From Cercozoa sp. M6MM (lineage: Eukaryota; Endomyxa: Ascetosporea), in assembly GCA_040357565.1 (NCBI GenBank), contig JBDODJ010000065.1: a DNA stretch of 61,114 nt; one strand, given 5' to 3'. The notes under the pieces are model-generated. The model worked only from the letters and a program-made list of their open reading frames with translations. It was not told the DNA's origin and did not search any database. Position 1 is the stretch's first letter, and each line of letters begins with the position of its first letter. This document shows, piece by piece, positions 23,327 through 35,770 of this stretch. A program made the translations under genes and the position numbers.

Positions 23327-23661
23327 CTCACCTAGGTAAAATCACACGGTGCTCGTCTATAGCTTACTAGTGCACGCACCGAAACTGCACTCGCCGACAC
23401 GCGTATGACTGAATTCGGTAGAACTAGGCAGTGTCGGGTCTAGCGCACCCGGTCGACTCGAAAGAATCGGCATCCGCGCGGATTGCTTTAAACAGCACAC
23501 AAAAAGTTACAAAAAACGAAGCTTACATGTCTGACTGAACTCACTAGTGACTCACTAAAACGCTGTCAATAACGTACTCACACGTGCACGTACACAACAA
23601 AAGGAAAACAAAATTGCTTTAGGATCTTTTCTAACCCAAAACGAAACTGTCTGCCTTTGAT
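23327..23661. other. Intergenic with one GC-palindrome copy
   Basis: No ORF of note. An exact TCCGCGCGGA copy lies at 23473-23482. The region separates the 5' side of the TDP1-like gene from the 3' end of the small membrane protein gene. Confidence 0.5.
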
Positions 23662-24158
23662 TTATTTTTTGGCGCGCCAGAGCACCATGATGATCAGGCA
23701 TCCGCAAATAACCTGCAGTGCGAACATCACGCCATACATCACTGCGTACATACCAATCTGTTGGTCAAATCGCTGTCTTCTGCGCAAGCAGATGAACTTT
23801 ATTTATAAAGCGCTGACGACAAAGAAAAGAAAGGAAACACAAATATCAAAACTGACTGGAGCGTGAGTTGTTGCTGCGCTGCCATCAGGTTGTACCTCTC
23901 CTGCAATGACAAAATGGGTAACTTATATCGTGTGAATCAGTAAAGTCACTTTAACTTTACCTGCTGCGTCACAATTTGGTTCTCAAGTCCCTTTCCTGCG
24001 AAGCTTATGGCGCCTTCCTTTGCTGCTCTGTTCAGCGTCGCGAACTGTGATGAGACGAGTTCAATCAAGCAAAAAAGACAAAAAGTGTACCCCAAGACAT
24101 GTAGGGTGCTGTGCAGTGCGCACAGCACGGTCATGAGAAGCATCGTCGATACGCTCAT
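23662..24158 (-). CDS. Small type I membrane protein A: signal peptide, Gln-rich helix, TM
   Basis: Four exons give a protein of about 105 aa. The order is signal peptide (MSVSTMLLMTVLCALHSTLH), a helical ectodomain rich in Ala, Gln and Lys (LNRAAKEGAISFAGKGLENQ, then TQQERYNLMAAQQQLTL and QRQRFDQQ), one TM (YGVMFALQVICGCLIIMVLW) and a basic end RAKK at the stop. Introns are short with clear CAG acceptors. The family is not recognised. The same layout is repeated in the divergent neighbour starting at 24406, so the two look like anciently duplicated or co-evolved partners. A short Gln-rich helix next to a TM could act in dimerisation (inference). Confidence 0.65.
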
Positions 24159-24405
24159 GCGTGTTCTACTGAGTTCCAATGGCTGTTGCAGTTTCGATTT
24201 AACACCAGTTCAGAGTTGGGATCAAACTGAAAAGGTGTGAACATCCGAATCAATTAAAAAAACAGGTCTCTAAAGTCCGAACTGCGCATGCTCACCGTGG
24301 ATGCAGTGACTCGAGGTTCATTTCAAGATACTGCATCCTAGTCTTTCTAGTACCGGTTGGTCGTTCTAAACTTCAGAACATTTTTGAAAGCGAGCGAAGT
24401 TGAGG

Positions 24406-25064
24406 ATGCGACGTGCGCGGTTGACAAGTGCATCAATTTTGGTGCTGCCAGCCATCGTTTCTCTGTGCTGCAATGGCGTTGCAGCTTCAACGAGTGGAGC
24501 ACTGGGTGCGCTAGCCGGGTTCGTTGACTCAAATGAAACATGTGTGCATCATGCGATGTCTTCTTGTCATAAACGCTTGCTGTATGACACAGCGAAGCGC
24601 TCACAGGTCAAGAAAAGCACCAGCTGCGTGCGCAGCAGATGCAGCTCGACATGCAACGAATGAATGAGCAGCAATACGAGAAATCCAAGGTTATGATTGT
24701 GCACGGTCTGGGTGTCGCGCTGAACTTGGGTGCACTCATCTGTCTTATTGTCACGTGCGCCGCTCTAATGATGCGAAAGAAGAGGTACCATTGAAGCTAG
24801 ATCCTTGCTGCCAGATTGTTTTAACGATACTGTGTCGAAATTTGCGATCTTACGGCATGCTGTTGGAACAGAGGCAGCCGTGGCCGTGGAGGTGGTGTGC
24901 GATTGCGCGAAGGCAACAACGATGTTCGTCTTGATATTCGGCAAGATGGCGACACGGATTCGAATGTCGATGCAGCGCCCAGATCTGACAGTGAGTCCGA
25001 CCGCGCCAGCTTCAGCACGAGCGCGGATGACCTAGACAGGCTCGGCGCCACACGACTGCCCTAA
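24406..25064 (+). CDS. Small type I membrane protein B: signal peptide, helix, TM, RG/acidic tail
   Basis: Three exons. The first gives MRRARLTSASILVLPAIVSL and a signal-peptide-like core ending GVAAS. The second gives a helical ectodomain (LTGQEKHQLRAQQMQLDMQR, MNEQQYEKSK) and one TM (LGVALNLGALICLIVTCAAL) followed by MMRKKR. The third is read in phase after a donor at the RKKR codons and adds a cytoplasmic tail: RGSRGRGGGVRLREG, then DIRQDGDTDSNVDAAPRSDS and an end at RLGATRLP. If the last intron is not used, the protein stops at RKKRYH. The family is unknown. It pairs with the divergent gene at 23662-24158 across a 247-bp promoter. Confidence 0.65.
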
Positions 25065-25196
25065 CGTATACAAAACGACCGACTCTCAAACGACGGGCTG
25101 CCTCGCTGATCGATTCAGTTGAGTTCGTTTGTTCAGTTTCGCTTGATTTACTGTGCTGCAGACTCATGCCTCACGATCGTGTCTAAATTACTTAGC

Positions 25197-25411
25197 ATGA
25201 GCCGTGTACGATATATTACACGCAGCCCGCTTCGGTGGTTTTTGTCGAGTGTGATCCACTCACAGGGACGAGCGTCACGTAAACTTACATACCCTGGTGC
25301 CGTTCGAGGCGCGCCTGGTTGAGGCCAGGTGGCTCACGCAGCCGGAAGCAGAGAAACACGTGTTGCACCTCGAGTTGTCCTGCGACTCGCCGCTGGTCTG
25401 GTCTGTCACGT
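25197..25411 (+). pseudogene. Orphan 5' exons of a diflavin-type reductase
   Basis: ATG 25197 opens MSRVRYITRSPLR, which splices over a 34-40-bp intron in phase to LVPFEARLVEARWLTQPEA and EKHVLHLELSCDSPL. This matches the start of the FAD-binding (ferredoxin-reductase-type) domain of P450 reductase, methionine synthase reductase and sulfite reductase relatives. The expected continuation (the PGD motif, FAD RxYS, NADPH site) is not found downstream before MED7 at 26427. It is therefore read as a 5' remnant of a host gene cut by rearrangement, or a gene with a very long intron reaching outside what I can recognise. Confidence 0.5.
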
Positions 25412-26426
25412 GTGTTGACTCCCCAGTCTCCCTCTCTTTACCCCTACCTTTCACCCATTGTCTTTACTCTACCGTACGGTACTACATGTACATTGTTGCG
25501 AGATTGCATATCGGCCTTCTCGTTTCTTTTTTAGTTTTAACTCGCGTCCGATTTAGTCCGAGTCACCGGCGTCGTCGCCGTCGGGCAAAGAGGTCCATTG
25601 CCTTCCCTATCGTCAACCAGCACAGGTTGTCACAACACAGCGAACTCAAGTTAACCAAAAACAGCTTACAAGCCAACGCGCCAAAGGCAAGTATTAGGGC
25701 AACCTTAACGGCAGCATCCCCCAAGGCATCCCCCAAGGCACTGAGGCCTAAATTTCAAGACGGGTGGTGTTTTGACAGCCGAGAGTAAATTTACACGGAA
25801 TCCAATCGCACCTTTTTCAACTCCAGTTTCAAAGTTACTCAAGCCTGCACAGACACAGACAGTGGCGCAAATAGAGACTGCCCTATCAGATGTAAACCCC
25901 ACCTTTTTCAAGGCCCGTGCAGCGCACAGCAGCCGACTGGATGAGGGCGGAGGCGATATCGCTACCAGCGGCCCTCAGCCCATTCTCCGCGAATGTGGCC
26001 GCAAACGTTGCGGCCGGCTTTGGCGGTGCAGATACCATCGCTGTTTCGCGGGAACCACGAGAAAATGAAATGGATTCAGCGCTGCTCTAGGACAGCGAGC
26101 CAAGGTCCAGAGACACTTCAGAGAAGATTTCTACCGTTCTGAGCGCTGATTCACTGCCGATGCGGCCGACAGGATCGAACAAGTGGCGGGCGATGACCTG
26201 GCTCAGAGCTCTGGCCCGCTGTGACTCGGCAGAGCCGAAGTGCACAAACACGAACAAAACAACTACATTGGTGCTTCTAACTTACCGCACTGTATCAGTT
26301 TAGAGATTGAGTCAGTATAGAGATTGAGTGCTCCTGGCAGGCGGAGAGGTTTTGACCCTTTTTAACGGGGGCGTGTGTCCGGAGAGAGTGAATTATATAA
26401 ATGTCTTGGCCGATGACTCCTGTCGA
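25412..26426. other. Unassigned region, possibly decayed coding DNA
   Basis: About 1 kb without a recognised gene. Two open plus-strand stretches (about 25600-25785 and 25772-26068) have protein-like composition, for example NPIAPFSTPVSKLLKPAQTQ, but overlap in different frames and match nothing I know. A short duplication (aaggcatccccc twice, about 25721-25738) is present. The frame across 25900-26300 also stays open for long runs (SNKWRAMTWLRALARC). Consistent with an old inserted or degraded sequence; identity unknown. Confidence 0.4.
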
Positions 26427-27490
26427 TCAAAGTGTGCCTGCTGTCACATTGGAATTCCCAGGCGCTTCGAGCTGCCCGAGTTGTGACTCGAGACGTGTCA
26501 ACTGCGTCTGCATCTGTGCCGCGCTCTCACGTACCTTCTGTGCTTTTTGTCTTTTCTCGTCAACCTGAACAAAACAACCATCGCCGCGCGGAAGGAAAGC
26601 CTTCTCGAACGGAACTGACCTGTGTTCGAAGTCGATTGAGCAAAGCAGCCTCTGCTTGTGATCTTCTGAGTGCGTTCAGCAGCAACTGTGAATTACCGAA
26701 GCGTGCTTCGATTGCCTACGGTCAGTATGCATGCGTTTGCCAAGGTGCAATTCAGTGGAGGGTATGACTACTCGAAGCAGACGACGCATCTCGAGATGAT
26801 CCTCGTCCTGAACGTCGCTGAGTCCGAGCGATGTCTGCTGCTCGGAGGATTCCACCGACACTTGCGACGGCTGCCTGTTGCTCCACACGAAGGCCAGTAC
26901 ATACAGGTATGCACATCAAGGCATGCACATCAAGGCATGCACCTCAAGGCATGCACCTCAAGCAGGGAGGGAAAGTCAAAACTGAAGAACTACTTGAGAG
27001 GCCGCACTAGCACGCGCAACAGCTTTGCAAAGTCACGCAGATTCTGACGGTTCCACGTGCGCAACTTCTCCTGTTTCTCGCACACTTCCAGGTCAACATC
27101 AACCGACCACAACTCAGCACAAAAGTCAAAAGGCACTGAAGGATCGAGTTTCTCAGCTGCGAAATCCACCGAACCGTCTTCACGCAGCGGCAGCAGTTTT
27201 TCGAGTCCACTGTGTCCAACAATATACAAACAAAACCCACAAAATTATTAACTGGGTTGAGTTACTCATCTAGTGTTGGTTCGAACGTGTCGGCTTGCAG
27301 GAGTGCGCCGAAACTGAAGTAGCGACCCTGTACAGGACATGTACATACAGGTAAATCGCCTCTTGAAGGATCCTACCTGCGACGAGTCGTCGCGATGCGG
27401 GACAGGAGGAGGCTCTAGTCCGGACAGCTGCCAGTATGGCGGTGGCGCTGGAAACGCACTCTGTTTGGCTTGTTCTGCCTCTTCACTCAT
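26427..27490 (-). CDS. MED7: Mediator complex subunit 7
   Basis: Starts MSEEAEQAKQSAFPAPPPYW, the Pro-rich MED7 opening (human SALPPPPMQYIKEY). It then gives YFSFGALLQADTFEPTLDE, LEKLLPLREDGSVDF (human [20 protein letters not shown]), a helix RQNLRDFAKLLRVLVR (human ILINFLDLLDILIR) and, near the end, a coiled coil (QAEAALLNRLRTQ joined to VDEKRQKAQKVRESAAQMQ, QLTRLESQLGQLEA) closing NVTAGTL. The middle exon around 26700-26880 is divergent and its frame is uncertain. MED7 is a hinge subunit of Mediator's middle module, which bridges activators and RNA polymerase II. It shares a 160-bp divergent promoter with the WD40 gene. Confidence 0.8.
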
Positions 27491-27650
27491 CTACAATGTA
27501 TGAACACACCACAGCACTGCAGCACAACAGTGCAAACCAATACTGTCGTTACACACTTAATTTCTTCTGGTGTTTGGAAATTACGCGTGAATAGACGCTG
27601 TAATTGCTTAGACAAATCCTCGGCGACGATTTTGCAAACAAATAGTTGCA

Positions 27651-29072
27651 ATGCCATCTGGGCGCCTACTAGAACCGCGTTTTTCGCTGCGCGGGCATTC
27701 CCACCCGGTGTCGAGTGTGGCGAGCCGATCATTTGTACTTTTTTCTCTGTTCTTTAGTGCAATCATTTGTGAATGGCGCAGTGGAACGAAGAGGATCAGG
27801 AAAGGGACCGGTGTGTTGTCAGCGCGGACGCTGATGGCAACATTCGCGTGTGGCAGCTGTCCACGCGAGCGCTCGTGAACGAGTTCCGCGTCGTGTCAGA
27901 CCCACAGGGCGTGCTTGATATGCACTTCCGCGTGGATGGGTCACTTTTGATGCATACACGCGGAGGTGGACTGCTTCTCGTGGACCCGATGGCTGCAGAA
28001 AGAAACGCAGTTATCGAAGCAGAGGTTTTGTTCCCACACACCGGGTTCTGCCGATCACTGTTGGTACGCAGACTCTTGGCAAGAATGTGTGTCTGCTGAG
28101 AGGAAGATGCGATGTAGCTCACAGACAGTACGATTGTGGCACCGACTGAGAAAGGTTTCGTCGTGCTTTCGCTGCCTGACTTTACTGAACTGGCCAGTTT
28201 TGACAGCGAGAAGGTAGCTCTACTTTCGTGTGTCCGTGTTTCCTTTTTGTTCCACCTTTTGGCCTTTTTTTTTGAAGGGAGGAACGCCAATGTCGCTTGC
28301 AGTAGCGCACAGTGCCGACAGTTTCGTTGTTGTGCTAGGACAAGAAAATGGCGATATTCGCGTCTTTCGCATCAAGCTGACCGATCAAAACAGTCAAGTG
28401 GAAGAGCGCAAGAGCCAAAATGCAGTCGACATTGAAGTGATCGAACTGAGTACTCGTTCAGTCGGCACGGAACCAATTTTGAGTGTCGAAATCAAGTGCA
28501 TCGACGACAAGCTGCACGTCTTCGCCGCTTCAGGTGTTTTGGAAGGTCTCTAACTTAAAAGCGTCATGATAATTTTGCTGCTTAGCGAGCCGAGATTTGA
28601 GGGCTCTCGTCTTTCACATGGATTCTCAAGTTTGGAATGTAACTTTGTCTGATTGGTCTCTTTGGAAAATACCAGTTTTTTGGCAAGCAGGAGCGACAAA
28701 AGCGCGAGTTGCCCGCGATGGGAGTAAACCGCGTTCTGTTTCTTCGCAACAACGACAGGGACGACAACCGAGTGCCTGCACGCATCCTTGTGTTGTCTTG
28801 GTCAGGTAAAAAGATTCGCTGTTGTTTCTTTGCTGTTTTTGCAGATAGGGATTTGCAGGTGATGTGCTTGTGCTGAGTTCTCGTTCGTTAAAGACTCGCG
28901 CCATCTCTAAACAAGACCAAGGGGTTCTTTCCGTCCTATTTCACTTGTTCCTTTCTCTCATGTACTTGCTCTTCTTAGGTACAAGACATGGCCCAGGACG
29001 GTGATACGCTTGTAGCGGGTGGAAAGAACACTCTTGTGTCTGTGTGGCCAGTCTCTGACTTGCTTGCTGTGT
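27651..29072 (+). CDS. GNB1L/ASA1-like WD40 protein
   Basis: Starts MPSGRLLEPRFSLRGHSHPV (animal GNB1L: FVLRGTQSPV). It continues with SADADGNIRVWQLSTRA, LMHTRGGGLLLVDP, FPHTGFCRSLL (GNB1L SVGFCRSS), FVVLSLPDFTELASF, MSLAVAHSADSFVVVLGQEN with GDIRVFRIKL, an acidic insert, RDLRALVFHMDSQVWNVTLS and a last WD blade DGDTLVAGGKNTLVSVWPV ending at 29072. The number of blades fits a seven-blade propeller. In fungi and animals this family partners the TTT/ASTRA complex for PIKK maturation; here that is inferred from similarity. About seven exons. Confidence 0.75.
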
Positions 29073-29702
29073 AATCGCCGTCAACTCCGTCTTGGATTGT
29101 GCCGTATCTACGTCCAACTGGCACATTTCACGTATGTTGAACTGTATCGTACCGTACGTTGGTACATGTTTATTCAGTTTTGTCGCAAATTAATGTTAAC
29201 TGAACTCGAACGTGCAGTAATTATTACGCTATAGTACCACGAAGAAGATGTCCTACTCCCGTTCAAAAGGGGAGTTGGATGGCCCACCCTAAACGGGCGG
29301 TGGACGACGGCCCAGTCCTTACGCCACCTCGGGACTGTTTCAGGGGAACTGCATGGTTCCTTAATCGCCTGATTACGGAATACAATGTAACAGATGTTTT
29401 TTCGTTGCGTCTACAACTCCGTCTAGTTTGACGGAAGAACCCAGTTGGGGTAGTTCTTCACTTCGCTTTACTAACTGAATCATTGGTTTCCTCGCTTCGT
29501 CTAATTGACGACTTACTTCTTTTATTTAGTTCTTTTCACTGACAACCAGTAAACATTAAACTGAACTGCACGGTTTCTTAAGCCCGTACTTTAGCAGGCA
29601 GTTTCAGTCCACAGAAAGCTCTGGCAACGGATTGATTGTCGCGAACCTCCTGTGCCACGACAACGCTTAATCAAAATACGGAGACTGATGTAGTTTGGAT
29701 AA
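29073..29702. other. Intergenic, carries repeat copy B
   Basis: A 630-bp gap with the dispersed repeat at 29243-29366 and an AT-richer tract to 29640. The stretch cgtaccgtacgttggtacatg (around 29145) has short palindromes of a type also seen at 25472 and 50550. No ORF of note. Confidence 0.5.
29243..29366 (+). repeat. Dispersed repeat, copy B
   Basis: Relative of 237-360 in the same orientation, sharing the ordered blocks tcaaaaggggag, accctaa, cgggcggt, and caggggaactgcat with ggttcct. The ends differ outside the shared core, and no flanking target duplication is obvious. It may be a short non-autonomous element or the remnant of a longer repeat. Confidence 0.7.
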
Positions 29703-30705
29703 TTACATGGATCCCAAAAAAGAGAGAAGTTCGGAGCCTTCCGGCGGCACAAGCTGCTTGCCGTTCCAGCAGTCCTGTAGCATTTGTGTGATAAAGCGCA
29801 AGATCAATCTGCACAAAGCGAACTAAAAAACCTTGCGCACAAAGGCTCGCTCGATTTCGCAAGTCCAGACGGCATGCCCGAACTGCTCGTTGCAACTCAG
29901 CACTGCTCGAAATTGGCATGTGCTTACTTGGCAAACGATAAGAGAGAGAAGTAGATACAGTACCTTTCAAAACAACATGTGCAACACAGTCAACGAAAGC
30001 AACGTCAGACGATGTGCCTTCCCAGCTGAAAGCAAACATATTCAGTTGGACTGGAGGAAGCTATCTCGCGGTTTGTGAATTACCCAGGCGCACACGTTTG
30101 AATGTTGAACTCGTCGAATTTGTTCGTGTTGCGACCCGAGCACGATCCAACCTGAGGGATAGGGAAGGGGGGAAGGAGGTAAACAGGGGTAAAGCACAAC
30201 GTTTCGCATTAAAGTAATTGATCTGTTTGAAACGCACCAAAGCCAGCAGATCAGCGTGTTGCTGTGTTGCAACATTCAAAACGCACCGTCCCGACTCTTT
30301 CAGAATCGAGTGCCTGTGTCACACAGTAAGTAAGCAAGCCATTCCAATGCAAAGGGACAGGACGAAATACGAGTGCCGACGAATTGACTGCGACATAAGG
30401 ACATGCCCGTCATTGTCGAGCGGTGTCACCCAGGAGATCGTTTGAACATTGGTGACTGTGCCAGCACTGCCGTTTTCATCGTCTCTGGGAGCACTCGATG
30501 TCGTCAAGAAACACACCTACTAGCACTCTTTTGTTCGAGCGCACAGTCGTTTAAACGGGCGCAATACCGGGTTGGCGTACAGCAGACGAGTCGACTTGTT
30601 TCGAGGGAGCTCCACAATCTGCACATGTCAATGCAAGAGACCGTTTGTTCTGTGTAACTAATTGCACCTCCTCTGGAACGCCAAAAACTGGCGAACGTGA
30701 CTCAT
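29703..30705 (-). CDS. Flavin-reductase-like (FMN-binding split barrel) domain protein
   Basis: Exons from ATG 30705 read MSHVRQFLAFQRR, then IVELPRNKSTRLLYANPVLR (the NPV start of the fold), NVQTISWVTPLDNDGHVLMS (family MTISWLTPxNN), RHSILKESGRCVLNVATQQH, VGSCSGRNTNKFDEFNI (family VGxCSGxxxxKFxE), VAFVDCVAHVVLK, QFGHAVWTCEIERAFVRK and CWNGKQLVPPEGSELLSFLG with SM at the stop. This order is that of the flavin reductase-like domain (DIM6/NTAB type) in eukaryotic single-domain proteins. Substrate unknown. It shares a 355-bp promoter with SNF8, containing an exact TCCGCGCGGA at 30712-30721, 7 bp from its start codon. Confidence 0.8.
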
Positions 30706-31060
30706 GTCTTGTCCGCGCGGACGCCTGCTGGCGATCTACTCAGCGGAAATAGTGAGGAACAACCAAAACTTGGATTGTCTAAACAAACCATCGGACCAAA
30801 TTTAGACTGTCTCTTCTTCTTAGGAGGTTGTGACATCTAAATGGAGTTTGATGGCATGCTTTAGAGCTTTCATAGGCTCATGCTGAAAGGGAGGCTACGT
30901 TTGCATTTGTTAAGGGAACGTCTCATTTCTAGAGCACGACTTTGAGCCTGGGCACCTGTTTTGTAGACGCAGAGTAAGATGGCTTTCAGTTGTTCTGGGG
31001 GTTTTAGCTGTTTCATTATCATGTGATCACATTTGTGATTCGTTTGCAGTATTCGCGCGG
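30706..31060. promoter_or_regulatory. Divergent promoter, flavin-reductase-like gene and SNF8
   Basis: Contains TCCGCGCGGA at 30712-30721 and a one-mismatch copy, TTCGCGCGGA, at 31052-31061 whose last base is the A of the SNF8 ATG. The palindrome thus sits at both start codons. Short ORFs here are taken as chance. Confidence 0.5.
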
Positions 31061-32526
31061 ATGAGACGTCGCGCGGGCATTGGCGGACTTCAGCAGCAGA
31101 GGCGGCAACGCGTAGCTTCCAACCGTATTTAATTAATTTGGTATGTGCACTTCGTGTGCAGCAAGCTTTTCGCGAAAAAGGAGCCGAATTGGCCGAAGCG
31201 GATGCGTACCCAATTTTCCATGTCGATTTCACATGTGCTTCAGCAACTGTGTGAAATAGCAAACACATTGAAAAGGCGTTGGAGTCGTTTCGCGACGGTC
31301 TCGAAAAGTTTGCGCTGAAACACCGGTGACTTTGTTTTTACGATCTCTTCTCTCATTTCGACCAGCGTTTTTCCTTTTTGCAACAGAAAAAAGATCAACA
31401 AGAATCCTCAGTTTCGAGCCCAGGTTTCTTAAAATCAGTTTTTGAAGGTTGAGCTGTCGCGATGTCTGTAATTGAATAGTTTAACGAAATGTGTCACAAG
31501 ATCGGCGTCGATCCGCTCGCTTGTGCGTTGATTTTGCCTGACGTCGCTTGTGTTGGTATGTGCAGTACTGTGATTGTGCGACACAGCCAACAAAGGCTTC
31601 TGGGCGCAAGTGCTCGGCATGGGAAACTTCTACTACAAACTCGCAGTCCAGGTGTGCTGTTGTTCTGCTTGGTCACACGTGTTGACTGTGTCAGTTGTGA
31701 CGTGCACAGGTGCTGGAGGTGTGTCTCCGCACGCGCGATCGGAACGGCGGTTTGCTGCGTCTCTCGGATCTGCTGGTCTCGCTGGAGAAGTCTCGTGGTG
31801 CCTCTTCTTCGAACTTCCCTTCTGTGTGTGTGTAGTTGTGTATGTGTGTGTGCCTATCAACCTATCAACCTACCAACCTACCAACCTACCAACCTATCAA
31901 CCTATCAACCTACCAACCTACCAACGTACCAACCGCCCAGGCCAAGCACAGAAGGTGACAGCATCGGACGTGCAACAGGCCGTGCGGTCAGTGGAGTGTC
32001 TCGGCAATGGCCTGCGCCTCGTGACGCTCAGTGAAGCTGCGCGGAGCAACATGTAGTTCTTGCCTTTACACTTCGCCCCACCCCTTTAAGTTTTGCTTGA
32101 CCCCCGAGAGTGCGCAGTGAAGACAACGCAGACGACGTCATGATCTGCTCCGTTCCAGTCGAGTTGAACCGCGATCACTCTGCTCTGTTGCACGTGGCCA
32201 GGTACCTTCCCTCTTGTGTCAGTGCCAATGTCTGTATTGACACATTGGACACATTGTGTTTGTGTGTGTGTCTACAGAGACACAGGCAGTGTGACGGTCG
32301 AGTCGGCAGCAGCTGCCTTGCGATGGGAGAAACAACGCGTCCGCGTGGCCTTGGCACAGATGCTGGACGCTTCACTCGCGTGGGTCGATGGAGAGGTACT
32401 CTGTCGCACCTTCGCTTGCACCTGTGTCCTCTTCGAAGTGTCCTCTTCGAATGCTGTTTGTAGCGCTCTGACCCGTCGACAGCGTACTACTTCCCGTCCT
32501 TGTTCTCCTTCTTTGCGTCCATGTAG
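31061..32526 (+). CDS. SNF8: ESCRT-II subunit SNF8/VPS22/EAP30
   Basis: Start MRRRAGIGGLQQQRRQ (human MHRRGVGAGAIAKKK). It continues QAFREKGAELAEAD, KALESFRDGLEKFALKH (human MFKTNLEEFASKHK), KNPQFRAQ, FNEMCHKIGVDPLAC (human MCATIGVDPLAS), KGFWAQVLGMGNFYYKLAVQ (human [20 protein letters not shown]), VLEVCLRTRDRNGGLLRLSD, VRSVECLGNGLRLVTL, DDVMICSVPVELNRDHSALL and the winged-helix end TGSVTVESAAAALRWEKQRV. The stop is after YYFPSLFSFFASM. Function of the family: ESCRT-II sorting of ubiquitinated cargo at endosomes. An intron at about 31840-31940 is a (CCTACCAA)n-type array. Confidence 0.93.
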
Positions 32527-32633
32527 CGTAACTGTAGAGTTAGTTTGCACTCCCGGACTATGGGACCAACTACGGTACCCACCTCTGGTAACTGAACCTT
32601 GCCGAGCAAAGCCGACTGGACTGGACTCGACTC

Positions 32634-35444
<2,811 letters not shown>

Positions 35445-35770
35445 TCCTGCGCCTTGCTGCTCTCGTCTGTTTTTTGTATTTTTCCGATTTCCGACACAAA
35501 TGCTATCCTAAACCTGATATTTCCAAAATCGCGTTCTACATGCAACACATGACCAGAGAGAGCATTAACTCACCTTAGGACACACGTTTCACTGCAATAT
35601 GCTGAATCCGGTTCATCCGAGTTTTCCTGGGGCTACTAGCAGATTCCACAAGAGAGCGCCGCACGTCGCAGCAGCAGTACGTGCGCGTGTGTGTGTGAGC
35701 TCACGATAACAGTTGTGATCTGAGCGCGCGTGTAGGCAAGCCGAGTTTGTAGGAATTCTCGTTTCAAGAG
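35445..35770. promoter_or_regulatory. Divergent promoter, KMO and DDX19-like gene
   Basis: A 326-bp stretch between two start codons. It contains gtgcgcgtgtgtgtgtgagctcac near 35680. No ORF or TATA box was recognised. Confidence 0.4.
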
